Assembly (NCBI RefSeq): GCF_003852535.1
Contig: NZ_QAJP01000010.1
Location: forward strand, 108,151-172,150
DNA from: Herminiimonas sp. KBW02
GTDB lineage: Bacteria; Pseudomonadota; Gammaproteobacteria; Burkholderiales; Burkholderiaceae_D
Direction: 5' to 3'
DNA: 64,000 nucleotides
The position numbers and the translations under genes are program-made. This document shows positions 56,341 to 64,000 of the stretch, in pieces. The stretch's first letter is position 1; the number at the start of each line of letters is the position of its first letter. The notes beneath the pieces were generated by a model. The model had not been told where the DNA came from. It made no database searches and worked only from the letters and a program-made list of their open reading frames with translations.

Positions 56341-56382
56341 ATAGTGTGACCATTCCTCCAAAAACTTCTTGACCTAGGTCAA
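56341..56382 (-). promoter_or_regulatory. Crp/Fnr-type class II promoter of tctCBA
   Basis: TTGACCTAGGTCAA (56369-56382) is a perfect 14-bp palindrome. 22 bp later on the minus strand lies CACTAT (56341-56346), a moderate -10 box. The expected start is ~120 bases before the tctC ATG. Confidence 0.7.
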
Positions 56383-56814
56383 GTTTTCGGGACGGCGACC
56401 TCCTTTGATCGCGCCTCTTGTTTGTTACCTGAGCCACCCTTGCGAGTTACTGGGATACATATACGGCCTCCTTTAACCATACCTGCGTCACAACGATCCA
56501 TCATTCAACGTGCCTGTTTATTTACGGCTATCAGTGAACGATGTCTCTTTACTCAAATTCAAACACTGCATTTTTGATTGCAATGCGACATTAATTTATC
56601 GCTTTGCATCAGTGTGCCATCCTTAGGGCATATGTTGGTGAAAAATTTATATACGTATTTATACGTATTTCTTTTCATTTTCTTGAGTTTGCGAGAACTC
56701 TTCTCAGCTTTCCTTGATGCTGGTTAAGAATTTCCATCTTTGATCGATAAGTCACCATCCTGGTGCAATCCCGCGTCATACCGTCAATTGCACGCGATCA
56801 GCGCCTACAGACAA

Positions 56815-56856
56815 GAAAAAAGCCCATGAAGATAAGAATATCTTCATGGGCTTTAT
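56815..56856 (-). terminator. Rho-independent terminator after the PanE-family gene
   Basis: AAAGCCCATGAAGATA (56819-56834) pairs perfectly with TATCTTCATGGGCTTT (56839-56854). On the minus strand it is followed by a T-rich run. Confidence 0.92.
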
Positions 56857-56883
56857 CATCTTATCGATGCTAAGAACGCTGAA

Positions 56884-57894
56884 TTAAGCGACTTTTTGCA
56901 GCTTGACCTGACCAGTCTCTTCATTCATGGTCTTCGCCAGCAATTTAACCAGTGCGTACACGGTGTCGATATGCGGCGTCGGTGTTTCTGTCAAGCGGCC
57001 GAGTTCTGCTACCGAACCTACCAATGCGTCGATCTCAGGATCGCGACCGGCTTCAACGTCTTGCAACATCGATGTTTTGTGTTTGCCGACTTTTTCTGCA
57101 CCAGCGATACGCTTCTCGAGCGTAACGCGGAATTCGATGCCCAGTTTGTGCGCGATGGTTTGCGCTTCGGTCATCATTGCAGCAGCCAGTTCACGCGACA
57201 GCGGGTATTGGCAGATGTCTTGCAGAGTCGAGTGCGACAGCGCGCTGATCGGGTTGAATGTCAGGTTGCCCCACAATTTCAGCCAGATTTCCGAACGGAT
57301 GTTGTCCAATACTGGCGATTTGAAGCCAGCGTTGGTGAAGCATTCCGATACGCGGGTTGCGCGTTCGCTGGTCGAGCCGTCCAGTTCGCCGATAGGGAAA
57401 CGGTCGCCTTCGATGTGCTTGATAACGCCTGGAGCGATCAATTCCGACGCTGGGTATACAACACAACCCAGAACGCGATCAGCAGGGATCTTGGAAGTGA
57501 TTTTGCCGGTTGGGTCTACGCTTTCTACGCGTGTGCCAGCCAGTTTGCCGCCATGCTTGTGGAAGTACCAGAAAGGAATACCGTTTTGCATCGTGACGAT
57601 GACGGTATCCGGGCCGATCAGTTTAGGCAGGTCGTCAGCAATCGCTTCGAGTTGATGCGCTTTCATTGCCAGGACGATGATGTCTTGCGGACCAGCTTCG
57701 TCGTAGTTGTTGGTTGCCTTGACGTTTGCAGCAACGTGTTCCGAACCGTCGTGCATGATCAATTTAGCGCCGTTTTTACGGATGGCTTCCAGATTCGCAC
57801 CACGTACGATGAAAGTTACGTCTTCACCAGCCAGCGCCAATTTGACGCCAACGTAACCGCCGATAGCACCTGCACCAATAATTGCAATTTTCAT
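56884..57894 (-). CDS. PanE/ApbA-family reductase, possibly oxalyl-CoA reductase
   Basis: An NADP-dependent ketopantoate-reductase-fold enzyme, 336 residues. The Rossmann motif is MKIAIIGAGAIGGYVGVKLA; the catalytic Lys lies in AMKAHQLEAI and in WLKLWGNLTFNP. The ATG at 57894 follows GAGGT; upstream codons overlap the FAH gene. True pantoate synthesis is possible, but placement with sucCD, oxc and the tct genes suggests another substrate. In Methylobacterium extorquens a PanE homolog (PanE2) was reported to reduce oxalyl-CoA to glyoxylate, and that role fits here. It ends a minus-strand run FAH-panE with a strong terminator. Confidence 0.85.
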   Translation of the reverse strand: MKIAIIGAGAIGGYVGVKLALAGEDVTFIVRGANLEAIRKNGAKLIMHDGSEHVAANVKATNNYDEAGPQDIIVLAMKAHQLEAIADDLPKLIGPDTVIVTMQNGIPFWYFHKHGGKLAGTRVESVDPTGKITSKIPADRVLGCVVYPASELIAPGVIKHIEGDRFPIGELDGSTSERATRVSECFTNAGFKSPVLDNIRSEIWLKLWGNLTFNPISALSHSTLQDICQYPLSRELAAAMMTEAQTIAHKLGIEFRVTLEKRIAGAEKVGKHKTSMLQDVEAGRDPEIDALVGSVAELGRLTETPTPHIDTVYALVKLLAKTMNEETGQVKLQKVA

Positions 57895-57913
57895 ACCATT
57901 TACCTCGCCACTA

Positions 57914-58681
57914 TTATTTAAAATCATTTGTGAGCTTGCCGATACCAGCAATCTCAACTTCCACGACGCTACCTGGCTTCATCGAGCCGACACCTACCGA
58001 GGTGCCGCACAGGATGATGTCGCCTGGGAACAGCGTCATATCGGCGGAAATCATGCTTACCAATTGCTGCGTGGAGAAACGCATATCGCTAATTGGATAG
58101 TTTTGACGAACATCGCCGTTGAGGACAGTTTTAACAACCAATGTGGTCGGATCCAGATCGGTAGCGATCGTTGGGCCGAATGGGCAGAAGGTGTCCAGAC
58201 CTTTTGCGCGCACCCATTGTGCAAACGATTCATCACGATTCAGGATAGTTGCAACGGTAACGTCGTTTGCAACGGTGTAACCAAATACATAGTCCATCGC
58301 GTCCGCTTCAGACACTGCTTTAGCAGTTTTGCCGATAACGATACCGAGCTCGCCTTCGAACACGACTTTGTCGTCTGTAGGCGGCTTCTGGATGGTTTCA
58401 CCTGGGTTCAGGTAAGAGTTAGGCGCCTTGATCAGGTACAGTGGCTCTGCTGGATCTGCCAGGTTCAGTTTCTTCGCCAGTTCGTGGAAGTTGTTCCACA
58501 TCGCGATGATTTTGGTAGGTTGCGCCGGCATCAGGACTTTGACGTCATTGATGTTCAACACGGTGTCTGTTTTAACCGGGTTAGCGTACATATCGCCAGT
58601 GTGAACTTGAATATTGTCGCCTTCAAGCGTACCGAACTGTGTGTTACCTGCGTGACTAAACCGTACCCAACGTTTTGACAT
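57914..58681 (-). CDS. Fumarylacetoacetate-hydrolase-family enzyme
   Basis: A 255-residue cytoplasmic FAH-fold protein. The metal-binding Glu pair is in VFEGELGIVIG (residues ~109-119) and the Asp is in GYTVANDVTVATIL. Also present is the GDIILCGTSVGVG loop. Family members act as oxaloacetate decarboxylases, acylpyruvate hydrolases or isomerases of dioates, and the substrate cannot be chosen by eye. It lies 19 bp before the PanE-family gene, so the two are probably translated from one mRNA. Its link with oxalate metabolism is by context only. Confidence 0.85.
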   Translation of the reverse strand: MSKRWVRFSHAGNTQFGTLEGDNIQVHTGDMYANPVKTDTVLNINDVKVLMPAQPTKIIAMWNNFHELAKKLNLADPAEPLYLIKAPNSYLNPGETIQKPPTDDKVVFEGELGIVIGKTAKAVSEADAMDYVFGYTVANDVTVATILNRDESFAQWVRAKGLDTFCPFGPTIATDLDPTTLVVKTVLNGDVRQNYPISDMRFSTQQLVSMISADMTLFPGDIILCGTSVGVGSMKPGSVVEVEIAGIGKLTNDFK

Positions 58682-58861
58682 TTTTTGCTTTCTTAAGATT
58701 TCGAAACTTGTACTGTTAACAAAGGCAAGCAGCAGAATTAACGGCAGACCAGCGCTATCACGCGATCACATTCCGGTGCGTATTAGCGCACTTGCTACGT
58801 GTACTTCTTTGCATTTGCCAACTATCTCTAAAGCAAACACAGGGTATTTGCTGTAGGGATA

Positions 58862-58885
58862 ACACTCCCCATGCATGGGGAGTGT
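58862..58885. terminator. 24-bp perfect palindrome after sucD
   Basis: ACACTCCCCAT and ATGGGGAGTGT flank GC. It lies 13 bases past the sucD stop codon. No T-run follows on the minus strand, so readthrough into the FAH gene is possible. Confidence 0.55.
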
Positions 58886-58897
58886 CAGAACAACTTA

Positions 58898-59773
58898 TTA
58901 CAGAACCGATTTCAACAAACGGCCCATTTCAGCTGGATTGCGCGTTACTTTGATGCCGCACGCTTCCATCACAGCCAGTTTCTCTTGCGCTGTACCTTTG
59001 CCGCCGGAGATGATCGCACCAGCGTGGCCCATACGTTTGCCTGCAGGAGCAGTAACACCAGCGATGAAGCCGACAACTGGTTTTTTCATGTTGTCTTTGA
59101 TCCAGCGTGCGCAGGTTTCTTCTGCGTCGCCACCGATTTCACCAACCATGATGACTGCGTCGGTGTCAGGATCGTCATTGAACATGCGCAACACGTCGAT
59201 GTGCTTCAAGCCGCTGACTGGGTCACCGCCGATACCAACCACGGTCGATTGACCCAGGCCGAATTCAGCCAGCTGACCAGCTGCTTCATAGGTCAATGTG
59301 CCGGAGCGCGAAACCACGCCGATACGACCTTTCTTGTGGATGTGGCCTGGCATGATGCCGATCTTGATTTCATCAGGTGTAATCAAGCCTGGGCAGTTAG
59401 GTCCGAGCAACAGGGTTTTCTTGCCTTCCATGCGTTGCTTGGTGCGGATCATGTCGCGGACTGGGATACCTTCGGTAATGCAGATAACCAGATCAACGCC
59501 AGCATCAACAGCTTCGTCGATTGCAGCAGCTGCGAACGGAGGCGGAACATAGATAACCGAAACAGTTGCGCCTGTTTCTGCTTTTGCTTCAGCGACGGAA
59601 CCGTAGATAGGCACGCCTTCGAACGATTCGCCAGCTTTCTTAGGATTCACGCCAGCAACGAAACAGTTTTTACCGTTTGCGTATTCGATACACATCTTGG
59701 TATGGAACTGACCGGTTTTACCAGTGATACCTTGGGTGATAACTTTAGTGTCTTTATTGATCAGGATTGACAT
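58898..59773 (-). CDS. sucD: Succinyl-CoA synthetase alpha subunit
   Basis: The CoA-binding, phosphohistidine-bearing subunit of succinate-CoA ligase. It begins [19 protein letters not shown] and carries the active-site His in [28 protein letters not shown] is the usual CoA-site segment. It is 291 residues, starting two bases after sucC, so the subunits are coupled. In an oxalate context it can form succinyl-CoA as CoA donor for oxalate activation. Confidence 0.97.
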   Translation of the reverse strand: MSILINKDTKVITQGITGKTGQFHTKMCIEYANGKNCFVAGVNPKKAGESFEGVPIYGSVAEAKAETGATVSVIYVPPPFAAAAIDEAVDAGVDLVICITEGIPVRDMIRTKQRMEGKKTLLLGPNCPGLITPDEIKIGIMPGHIHKKGRIGVVSRSGTLTYEAAGQLAEFGLGQSTVVGIGGDPVSGLKHIDVLRMFNDDPDTDAVIMVGEIGGDAEETCARWIKDNMKKPVVGFIAGVTAPAGKRMGHAGAIISGGKGTAQEKLAVMEACGIKVTRNPAEMGRLLKSVL

Positions 59774-59775
59774 GC

Positions 59776-60942
59776 TTATTTCCCCTGTGCTGCGTTGACG
59801 ACTTTTTCAGCCGCTTCAGCCATGTTGTTTGCCGTGATGATAGGAAGACCCGATTCAGCCAGGATCTTCTTGCCCAGTTCTTCATTGGTACCAGCCATAC
59901 GAACGACCAGTGGAACTGTCAGATCAACTTGTTTTGCTGCAGCGATCACGCCTTGCGCAATCACGTCGCACTTCATGATGCCGCCGAAGATGTTAACCAG
60001 AATCGCTTTGATGTCCGGGTTCTTCAACATGATCTTGAATGCTTCAGTTACTTTCTCAGTCGTAGCACCGCCGCCTACGTCGAGGAAGTTAGCTGGCGAA
60101 CCGCCGTACAGCTTGATGACATCCATGGTTGCCATAGCCAGACCAGCGCCGTTAACCAGGCAGCCGATGTTGCCGTCGAGCGAGATGTAGGTCAGGTCAA
60201 ATTTCGATGCTTCGATTTCTGCCGGATCTTCTTCGTCCAGATCGCGCATTTCCTGGATTTCAGGATGACGGTACATTGCGTTCGAATCGAAGTTGAATTT
60301 CGCGTCGAGTGCAACGATACGGTCGTCGCCAGTCACGATCAATGGGTTGATCTCTGCCAGCGATGCATCGGTTTCGTCGAATGCTTTGTACAGGCCTTGC
60401 ATGAATGCACGTGCCTGGCCGATCGAACCTTCTGGTACGCCGATTTTGCGGGCGATGTCGTCAGCCTCGCTATCGAGCAAACCTGTGACTGGATCGATGA
60501 ATACCTTGTGAATTTTCTCAGGAGTGTGTTCGGCAACGTGTTCGATGTCCATGCCACCTTCGCTGGATGCCATCAGGGCAACGCGTTGGCTACCACGGTC
60601 AACAACCATACCGACGTACAGTTCTTTTTTGATGTCCGCGCCTTCTTCGATCAGCAAACGCTTAACCAGACGACCTTCAGGACCGGTTTGGTGTGTTACC
60701 AGCGTCATGCCGAGGATGTCGTTTGCGTATTTACGCACTTCATCCAGCGATTTTGCGACCTTGACACCGCCGCCTTTGCCACGGCCACCTGCGTGAATCT
60801 GGGCCTTAACAACCCAAACTTTGCCGCCGAGTTTTTCTGCAGCCTGAACAGCTTCATCTACGGAAAAACAGGGGAAACCTTTTGGTGTCGTAACACCATA
60901 CTTACGCAGTATTTCTTTTCCTTGATACTCGTGGATATTCAT
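59776..60942 (-). CDS. sucC: Succinyl-CoA synthetase beta subunit
   Basis: The ATP-grasp subunit of succinate-CoA ligase, 388 residues. It starts [17 protein letters not shown], has the nucleotide motif [15 protein letters not shown] and the C-terminal [15 protein letters not shown] phosphate-binding segment. AAGGACGATC precedes the ATG. The sucCD operon is transcribed from a promoter with a Crp/Fnr-type site (61089-61130), which is unusual for a citric-acid-cycle operon and ties it to the oxalate genes. Confidence 0.97.
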   Translation of the reverse strand: MNIHEYQGKEILRKYGVTTPKGFPCFSVDEAVQAAEKLGGKVWVVKAQIHAGGRGKGGGVKVAKSLDEVRKYANDILGMTLVTHQTGPEGRLVKRLLIEEGADIKKELYVGMVVDRGSQRVALMASSEGGMDIEHVAEHTPEKIHKVFIDPVTGLLDSEADDIARKIGVPEGSIGQARAFMQGLYKAFDETDASLAEINPLIVTGDDRIVALDAKFNFDSNAMYRHPEIQEMRDLDEEDPAEIEASKFDLTYISLDGNIGCLVNGAGLAMATMDVIKLYGGSPANFLDVGGGATTEKVTEAFKIMLKNPDIKAILVNIFGGIMKCDVIAQGVIAAAKQVDLTVPLVVRMAGTNEELGKKILAESGLPIITANNMAEAAEKVVNAAQGK

Positions 60943-61352
60943 GATCGTCCTTGTTGATAATCAATTTTTTGGCAGCTCTATGCTGCGATAAATTTTCTTT
61001 TGCTTGAATCCACGCAAAAACCGTCGATGCTCCCAGCAAAAAAGCTGCTATTTTAACTGCTGCTATATCGAAATTAACGGTGACGTGGATTGTCCGAGAA
61101 GAGTATCCCGATATCCTTGACCACGGTTAAGATTCGATACTTGCCGCACCTTAATCGATCATACTTATGCAAAAATCGATGAAGAAAACGGCGATCGCGC
61201 GAGGATTAATTCGCATCAGTTACAACAAATGGAGTGAGCTGCAAATTTGACGCGGCGCAACATCGAACCGATAGATTGATGTACACAGTCAAATTGCCTT
61301 GCATCCACTGCGATTGCGTCAGGTCATGACACAATCCACAAGGATACCGTGC
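60943..61352. other. 410-bp intergenic region upstream of sucC
   Basis: It holds the sucC promoter (61089-61130). I see no gene, repeat or terminator in 61131-61352, which also takes the 3' end of the minus-strand 111-residue gene. Confidence 0.55.
61089..61130 (-). promoter_or_regulatory. Crp/Fnr-type class II promoter of sucCD
   Basis: TTGACCACGGTTAA (61117-61130) differs from the TTGACC-N2-GGTCAA repeat at one position. On the minus strand 22 bp separate it from GACAAT (61089-61094), a plausible -10 box. Same spacing as the oxc, formate dehydrogenase and tct promoters. Confidence 0.6.
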
Positions 61353-61688
61353 TCAAACGCCTACTTCGCCCCGTTGAAACTCAGCCCAGTTCACCGAGCG
61401 TGTTACGCGGGTTCCAGAGGCAGTCATGGTTTCATAGCAGCGTGCTTTGGCGGCTTGAATTGCTTCAATCAGGAAATCGGCTTCATACACTTTCAGGAGA
61501 TGCTGTTGGCAAGTTTCCAGATAATGTTGAAGACGTTTGCGACCACCTGCGGCGACGGCAAGATCATCGTCGGTGTTCGCATCCCAATACCAGCTCAAGC
61601 CGAGTTCGTAAAACGCTGCGTTATAAGCGTTACGATGTAGATCCGCTGCATCATCTGCAGAATATTGATCCAACGCGGCTGTGAACAT
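61353..61688 (-). CDS. 111-residue conserved protein of unknown function (paralog 2)
   Basis: The same length as the protein at 36138-36473 and clearly related: RNAYNAAFYELGLSWYWD, QHLLKVYEADFLIEAIQAAK, ARCYETM and RSVNWAEFQRGEVGV. The middle ~30 residues differ most. CAGGAG precedes the ATG at 61688. It has no signal peptide or membrane segment. It is divergent from a LysR regulator, with the shared 42-bp element between them, so the LysR protein is the natural candidate controller of both paralogs. Function unknown. Confidence 0.85.
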   Translation of the reverse strand: MFTAALDQYSADDAADLHRNAYNAAFYELGLSWYWDANTDDDLAVAAGGRKRLQHYLETCQQHLLKVYEADFLIEAIQAAKARCYETMTASGTRVTRSVNWAEFQRGEVGV

Positions 61689-61759
61689 AGTAAGTCTCCT
61701 GTCTAGATTTTGGTACTCATTTAGCGTTGTTTTCTAAACTTAAATGCATCTTAGGGGCA

Positions 61760-61801
61760 AAAAATGATTAGGCATAGTTAAAGTATTTAATCATAATGAT
61801 T
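61760..61801. promoter_or_regulatory. Shared 42-bp element, copy 2, at the LysR promoter
   Basis: It starts AAAAATGATTAGGCATAG and ends AATCATAATGATT. It matches 36558-36599 at 38 of 42 positions while the flanks differ. It lies 71 bp before the 111-residue gene and 31 bp before the LysR start, a usual place for a LysR autoregulatory site. Confidence 0.68.
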
Positions 61802-61832
61802 CCTTTAAGCTTATACATCGACTATTCCTGCC

Positions 61833-62813
61833 ATGAAGAACGCAACACTCCGGCAATTAAAGGTTTTTGAGACGGTTGCCCGCCACCTAAGCTTTTCGCG
61901 AGCTGCAGAAGAATTGCACCTTACGCAACCCGCGGTTTCCACCCAGGTCAAGAAGCTGGAGGAGCACGCCGGCCTTGCCCTGTTCGAGCAATTAGGGAAA
62001 AAAATCTATCTCACGCCCGGCGGCTCCGAGCTGCTGCACTACAGTCGCACCATCATCCAGCAGTTCCAGGAAGCGGAAGATGCGATGACGCAGTTCAAGG
62101 GCATCACCGGCGGCAAGCTGAACGTCGCGGTTATCAGCGCGGGCGATTACTTCTTCCCGCGCCTGCTGGTGGAATTTGCGCGCAGCCATCAGGGCGTGAC
62201 GCTGAACCTGTCAGTACACAATCGCGAAGGCCTGCTGAACCAGATGACCAGCAATCTGACCGATATCGCGATTATGGTGCGGCCGCCGACCGATATGGAT
62301 ACGATCAACGAGGCATTTGCGCCCCACCCTTACGTGATCGTGGCGGCACCTGACCATCCGTTGGTGTCACAGAAAAATATCCCGATGAGCAGGCTGATGC
62401 AGGAACCCTTCGTCGTGCGTGAAAAAGGTTCGGATACCTGGCACTCGATGGAAGACGGTTTCGGTGATCGTATCAATGACATCAATGTCGCGATGGAAAT
62501 CCGCAGTACCGAAACCATCAAGCAGGCGGTGATCGCAGGCATGGGTGTGAGCTTCCTTTCTGCGCACACCATCAGTCTGGAACTGCAGGCTGGCAGTCTG
62601 GCCGTGCTGGATGTCGAAGGCTTCCCGGTTATGTTGAACTGGTACATCGTGCACCGGAAGAACAAGCGCCTGCCGCCAGTCGCACAAGCCTTTAAAAACT
62701 TCCTGCTGGAAGAAGGTCCGGAATTGATCGAACGCCTGATCCGTTACAATCCGAAACCGGGCAAACAGTTAAGCGACCTGCCCGCGAAAGCATCAGGCAA
62801 GAACAAAAAATAA
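61833..62813 (+). CDS. LysR-family transcriptional regulator (CbbR-like)
   Basis: A 326-residue regulator. The N-terminal winged helix (residues ~5-65) has RQLKVFETVARHLSFSRAAE and LTQPAVSTQVKKLEEHAG. The type-2 periplasmic-binding-fold effector domain (~92-295) includes LNVAVISAGDYFFPRLLVEF. A Lys-rich tail ends the protein. The best resemblance is to CbbR-type regulators. Divergent from paralog 2 of the 111-residue proteins. Confidence 0.92.
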   Translation: MKNATLRQLKVFETVARHLSFSRAAEELHLTQPAVSTQVKKLEEHAGLALFEQLGKKIYLTPGGSELLHYSRTIIQQFQEAEDAMTQFKGITGGKLNVAVISAGDYFFPRLLVEFARSHQGVTLNLSVHNREGLLNQMTSNLTDIAIMVRPPTDMDTINEAFAPHPYVIVAAPDHPLVSQKNIPMSRLMQEPFVVREKGSDTWHSMEDGFGDRINDINVAMEIRSTETIKQAVIAGMGVSFLSAHTISLELQAGSLAVLDVEGFPVMLNWYIVHRKNKRLPPVAQAFKNFLLEEGPELIERLIRYNPKPGKQLSDLPAKASGKNKK

Positions 62814-62831
62814 TCCTCTTCAACGTCCAGC

Positions 62832-62870
62832 AAAAAGCCCGCCATTCTTTACGAACTGGCGGGCTTTTTT
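62832..62870. terminator. Strong bidirectional terminator
   Basis: AAAAAGCCCGCCA pairs with TGGCGGGCTTTTT over 12 bases, with A- and T-runs outside. It separates the convergent LysR and quinone oxidoreductase genes. Confidence 0.9.
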
Positions 62871-62887
62871 ATCGCATGTAGCGGCGC

Positions 62888-63865
62888 TTATACCTTCAGG
62901 ATAATTTTGCCGATATGTGTGCTGGTTTCCATCAATGCATGTGCTTGTGCCGCTTCTTCCAATGGGAAGGTTTGGTAGATGACCGGTTTGATTTTGCCTG
63001 CTTCTATCAATGGCCAGACACGCTCACGTAACTGTTTCGCAATCGCAGCCTTGAATGCGACCGGACGCGGACGCAAGGTCGAACCGGTAATTGTCAGGCG
63101 ACGCAACAGGATTTGACCCAGGCTGACTTCTGCCTTGTTGCCGCCCAGCAGCGCGATGAATACGAGACGACCGTCATCAGCGAGACAGCGAATTTCACGC
63201 GATACATAATCGCCACCGACCATGTCAAGAATCACATCGACGCCCTTGCCACCGGTAGCAGCTTTGACCACTTCAACAAAGTCTTCAGTCTTATAATTGA
63301 TGCCGCGTTCGGCGCCCATCACTTCACAAGCACGGGCCTTGTCGTCGCTGCCTGCAGTTGCAAACACGCGATGACCCAACGCTTTAGCGATCTGAATTGC
63401 GGTGACGCCGATACCCGAAGTACCACCTTGCACCAGCAAGGTTTCGTCGCCACTCAAACCAACGCGATCAAACACATTGCTCCAGACCGTGAAGAATGTT
63501 TCTGGCAGCGAAGCAGCTTCGACTGCATCCAGGCCTTTAGGAATCGGCAGGCATTGCTCGACCGGCGCGGTGCAATACTCGGCATAACCACCGCCCTGCG
63601 CCAGCGCGCAAATCATGTCGCCCAGTTTGAAATCAGTACCAGCCAGGTCGCCGCCGACGATTTCACCCGCCACTTCCAGGCCTGGCAAATCAGACGCGCC
63701 TTTAGGCACCGGGTAATTACCCGTACGTTGCAGCACGTCAGGACGGTTAATACCCGCCGCATGCACTTTGATCAATACTTCGCCAGCCTTAGGCTCGGGC
63801 ATAGGACGCTCGCACAGCTTCAAGACATCTGGTGGGCCTGGCTGAGTAATCTCGATCGCGCGCAT
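62888..63865 (-). CDS. NAD(P)H:quinone oxidoreductase (zeta-crystallin/PIG3-like)
   Basis: A 325-residue cytoplasmic medium-chain reductase without zinc sites. The N-terminal part has MRAIEITQPGPPDVLKLCER and VHAAGINRPDVLQRTGNYPV. The NADPH-binding motif GGTSGIGVTAIQIAKALG lies at ~150. The 'PIG3' type of quinone oxidoreductase fits best. The window ends 135 bp upstream of its start without another clear gene. Confidence 0.92.
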   Translation of the reverse strand: MRAIEITQPGPPDVLKLCERPMPEPKAGEVLIKVHAAGINRPDVLQRTGNYPVPKGASDLPGLEVAGEIVGGDLAGTDFKLGDMICALAQGGGYAEYCTAPVEQCLPIPKGLDAVEAASLPETFFTVWSNVFDRVGLSGDETLLVQGGTSGIGVTAIQIAKALGHRVFATAGSDDKARACEVMGAERGINYKTEDFVEVVKAATGGKGVDVILDMVGGDYVSREIRCLADDGRLVFIALLGGNKAEVSLGQILLRRLTITGSTLRPRPVAFKAAIAKQLRERVWPLIEAGKIKPVIYQTFPLEEAAQAHALMETSTHIGKIILKV

Positions 63866-64000
63866 GGTAAATCCTTTAATTGTGTAGACGTTGAAGGCAG
63901 CAAGGATATTCGATAATCGATTTATCTGCCAATCCCATGCGCAAATCGCCGCTAAACTAAAAACGCCTTAAACCACGCGCCCGGCCATCGGCGACGATGG

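Larger units (their letters stand above)
56212..56883. other. 672-bp intergenic region upstream of tctC
   Basis: It holds the tctC promoter with a Crp/Fnr-type site (56341-56382), a tandem duplication of ATACGTATTT (56651-56670), and at the right end the panE-type terminator. I see no gene in 56383-56814. Confidence 0.6.

Noticed and set aside
56212..56361. A 50-residue N-terminal extension of tctC
   Set aside because: It would place the signal peptide internally; the ATG at 56211 has a ribosome site and gives a normal signal peptide.
59767..60957. A 396-codon open frame opposite sucC
   Set aside because: Antisense shadow of a codon-biased gene; no domain seen.
1..64000. Mobile elements, CRISPR arrays, tRNA or rRNA genes
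   Set aside because: No transposase, integrase, regularly spaced repeat array or tRNA-like T-arm was noticed on reading; a tRNA scan was not possible, so a single missed tRNA cannot be excluded.

Overview
The window reads as a chromosomal segment of a betaproteobacterium of the Oxalobacteraceae (Herminiimonas/Janthinobacterium type). The gene order phoH-ybeY-corC-lnt-glyQ-glyS-gmhB-plsC and lptD-surA-pdxA-rsmA is typical of that group, and the formyl-CoA transferase and oxalyl-CoA decarboxylase proteins resemble those of Oxalobacter. This placement is inferred from remembered family sequences; no search was run. I saw no rRNA, tRNA, insertion sequence, phage or CRISPR array.

Layout. Positions 1-6.5 kb: the end of a tripartite tricarboxylate transporter permease, a GntR regulator, a serine/alanine-glyoxylate aminotransferase and a 1000-residue FAD/Fe-S 2-hydroxyacid dehydrogenase. 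Positions 6.7-29.3 kb: mainly housekeeping genes (universal stress protein, miaB, phoH, ybeY, corC, lnt, glyQS, gmhB, plsC, a zinc-protease-like gene, gloA, rsmA, pdxA, surA, lptD, amgK-murU, pepP, a ubiquinone hydroxylase). Positions 29.5-36 kb: a heavy-metal RND efflux operon with a PII-like gene. Positions 36-40 kb: a 111-residue unknown protein, a D-amino acid dehydrogenase, fdhD and an EamA permease. Positions 40-61 kb: a large oxalate/formate block holding a two-subunit formate dehydrogenase, two formyl-CoA-transferase-family genes, oxalyl-CoA decarboxylase, a Crp/Fnr regulator, a kinase-like/BON gene, a tctABC transporter, a PanE-family reductase, a FAH-family enzyme and sucCD. Positions 61-64 kb: a paralog of the 111-residue protein, a LysR regulator and a quinone oxidoreductase.

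How the block appears to work. Oxalate would enter through TctABC, be activated to oxalyl-CoA by a CoA transferase (formyl-CoA or succinyl-CoA as donor), be decarboxylated by Oxc to formyl-CoA and CO2, and the released formate oxidised by the NAD-linked dehydrogenase. SucCD would supply or recycle succinyl-CoA. The PanE-family protein may reduce oxalyl-CoA to glyoxylate, which the aminotransferase near 2 kb could carry to glycine.

The most interesting observation is regulatory. A Crp/Fnr-type regulator (51226-51834) with an FNR-like E..SR recognition helix, but no FNR cysteine cluster, sits divergent from oxc. A Crp/Fnr-format inverted repeat, TTGACC-N2-GGTCAA, occurs upstream of oxc, upstream of frc1, and before the formate dehydrogenase, tctC and sucC genes. 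Each copy lies 22-23 bp from a plausible -10 box, the spacing of a class II activator site. A more FNR-like variant precedes the universal stress gene. This suggests a previously undescribed oxalate regulon. Other points: a duplicated oxc-type promoter over a decayed thiamin-diphosphate-enzyme relic, a pair of 111-residue paralogs sharing a 42-bp promoter element next to a LysR gene, and an FdhD whose expected cysteine is serine.
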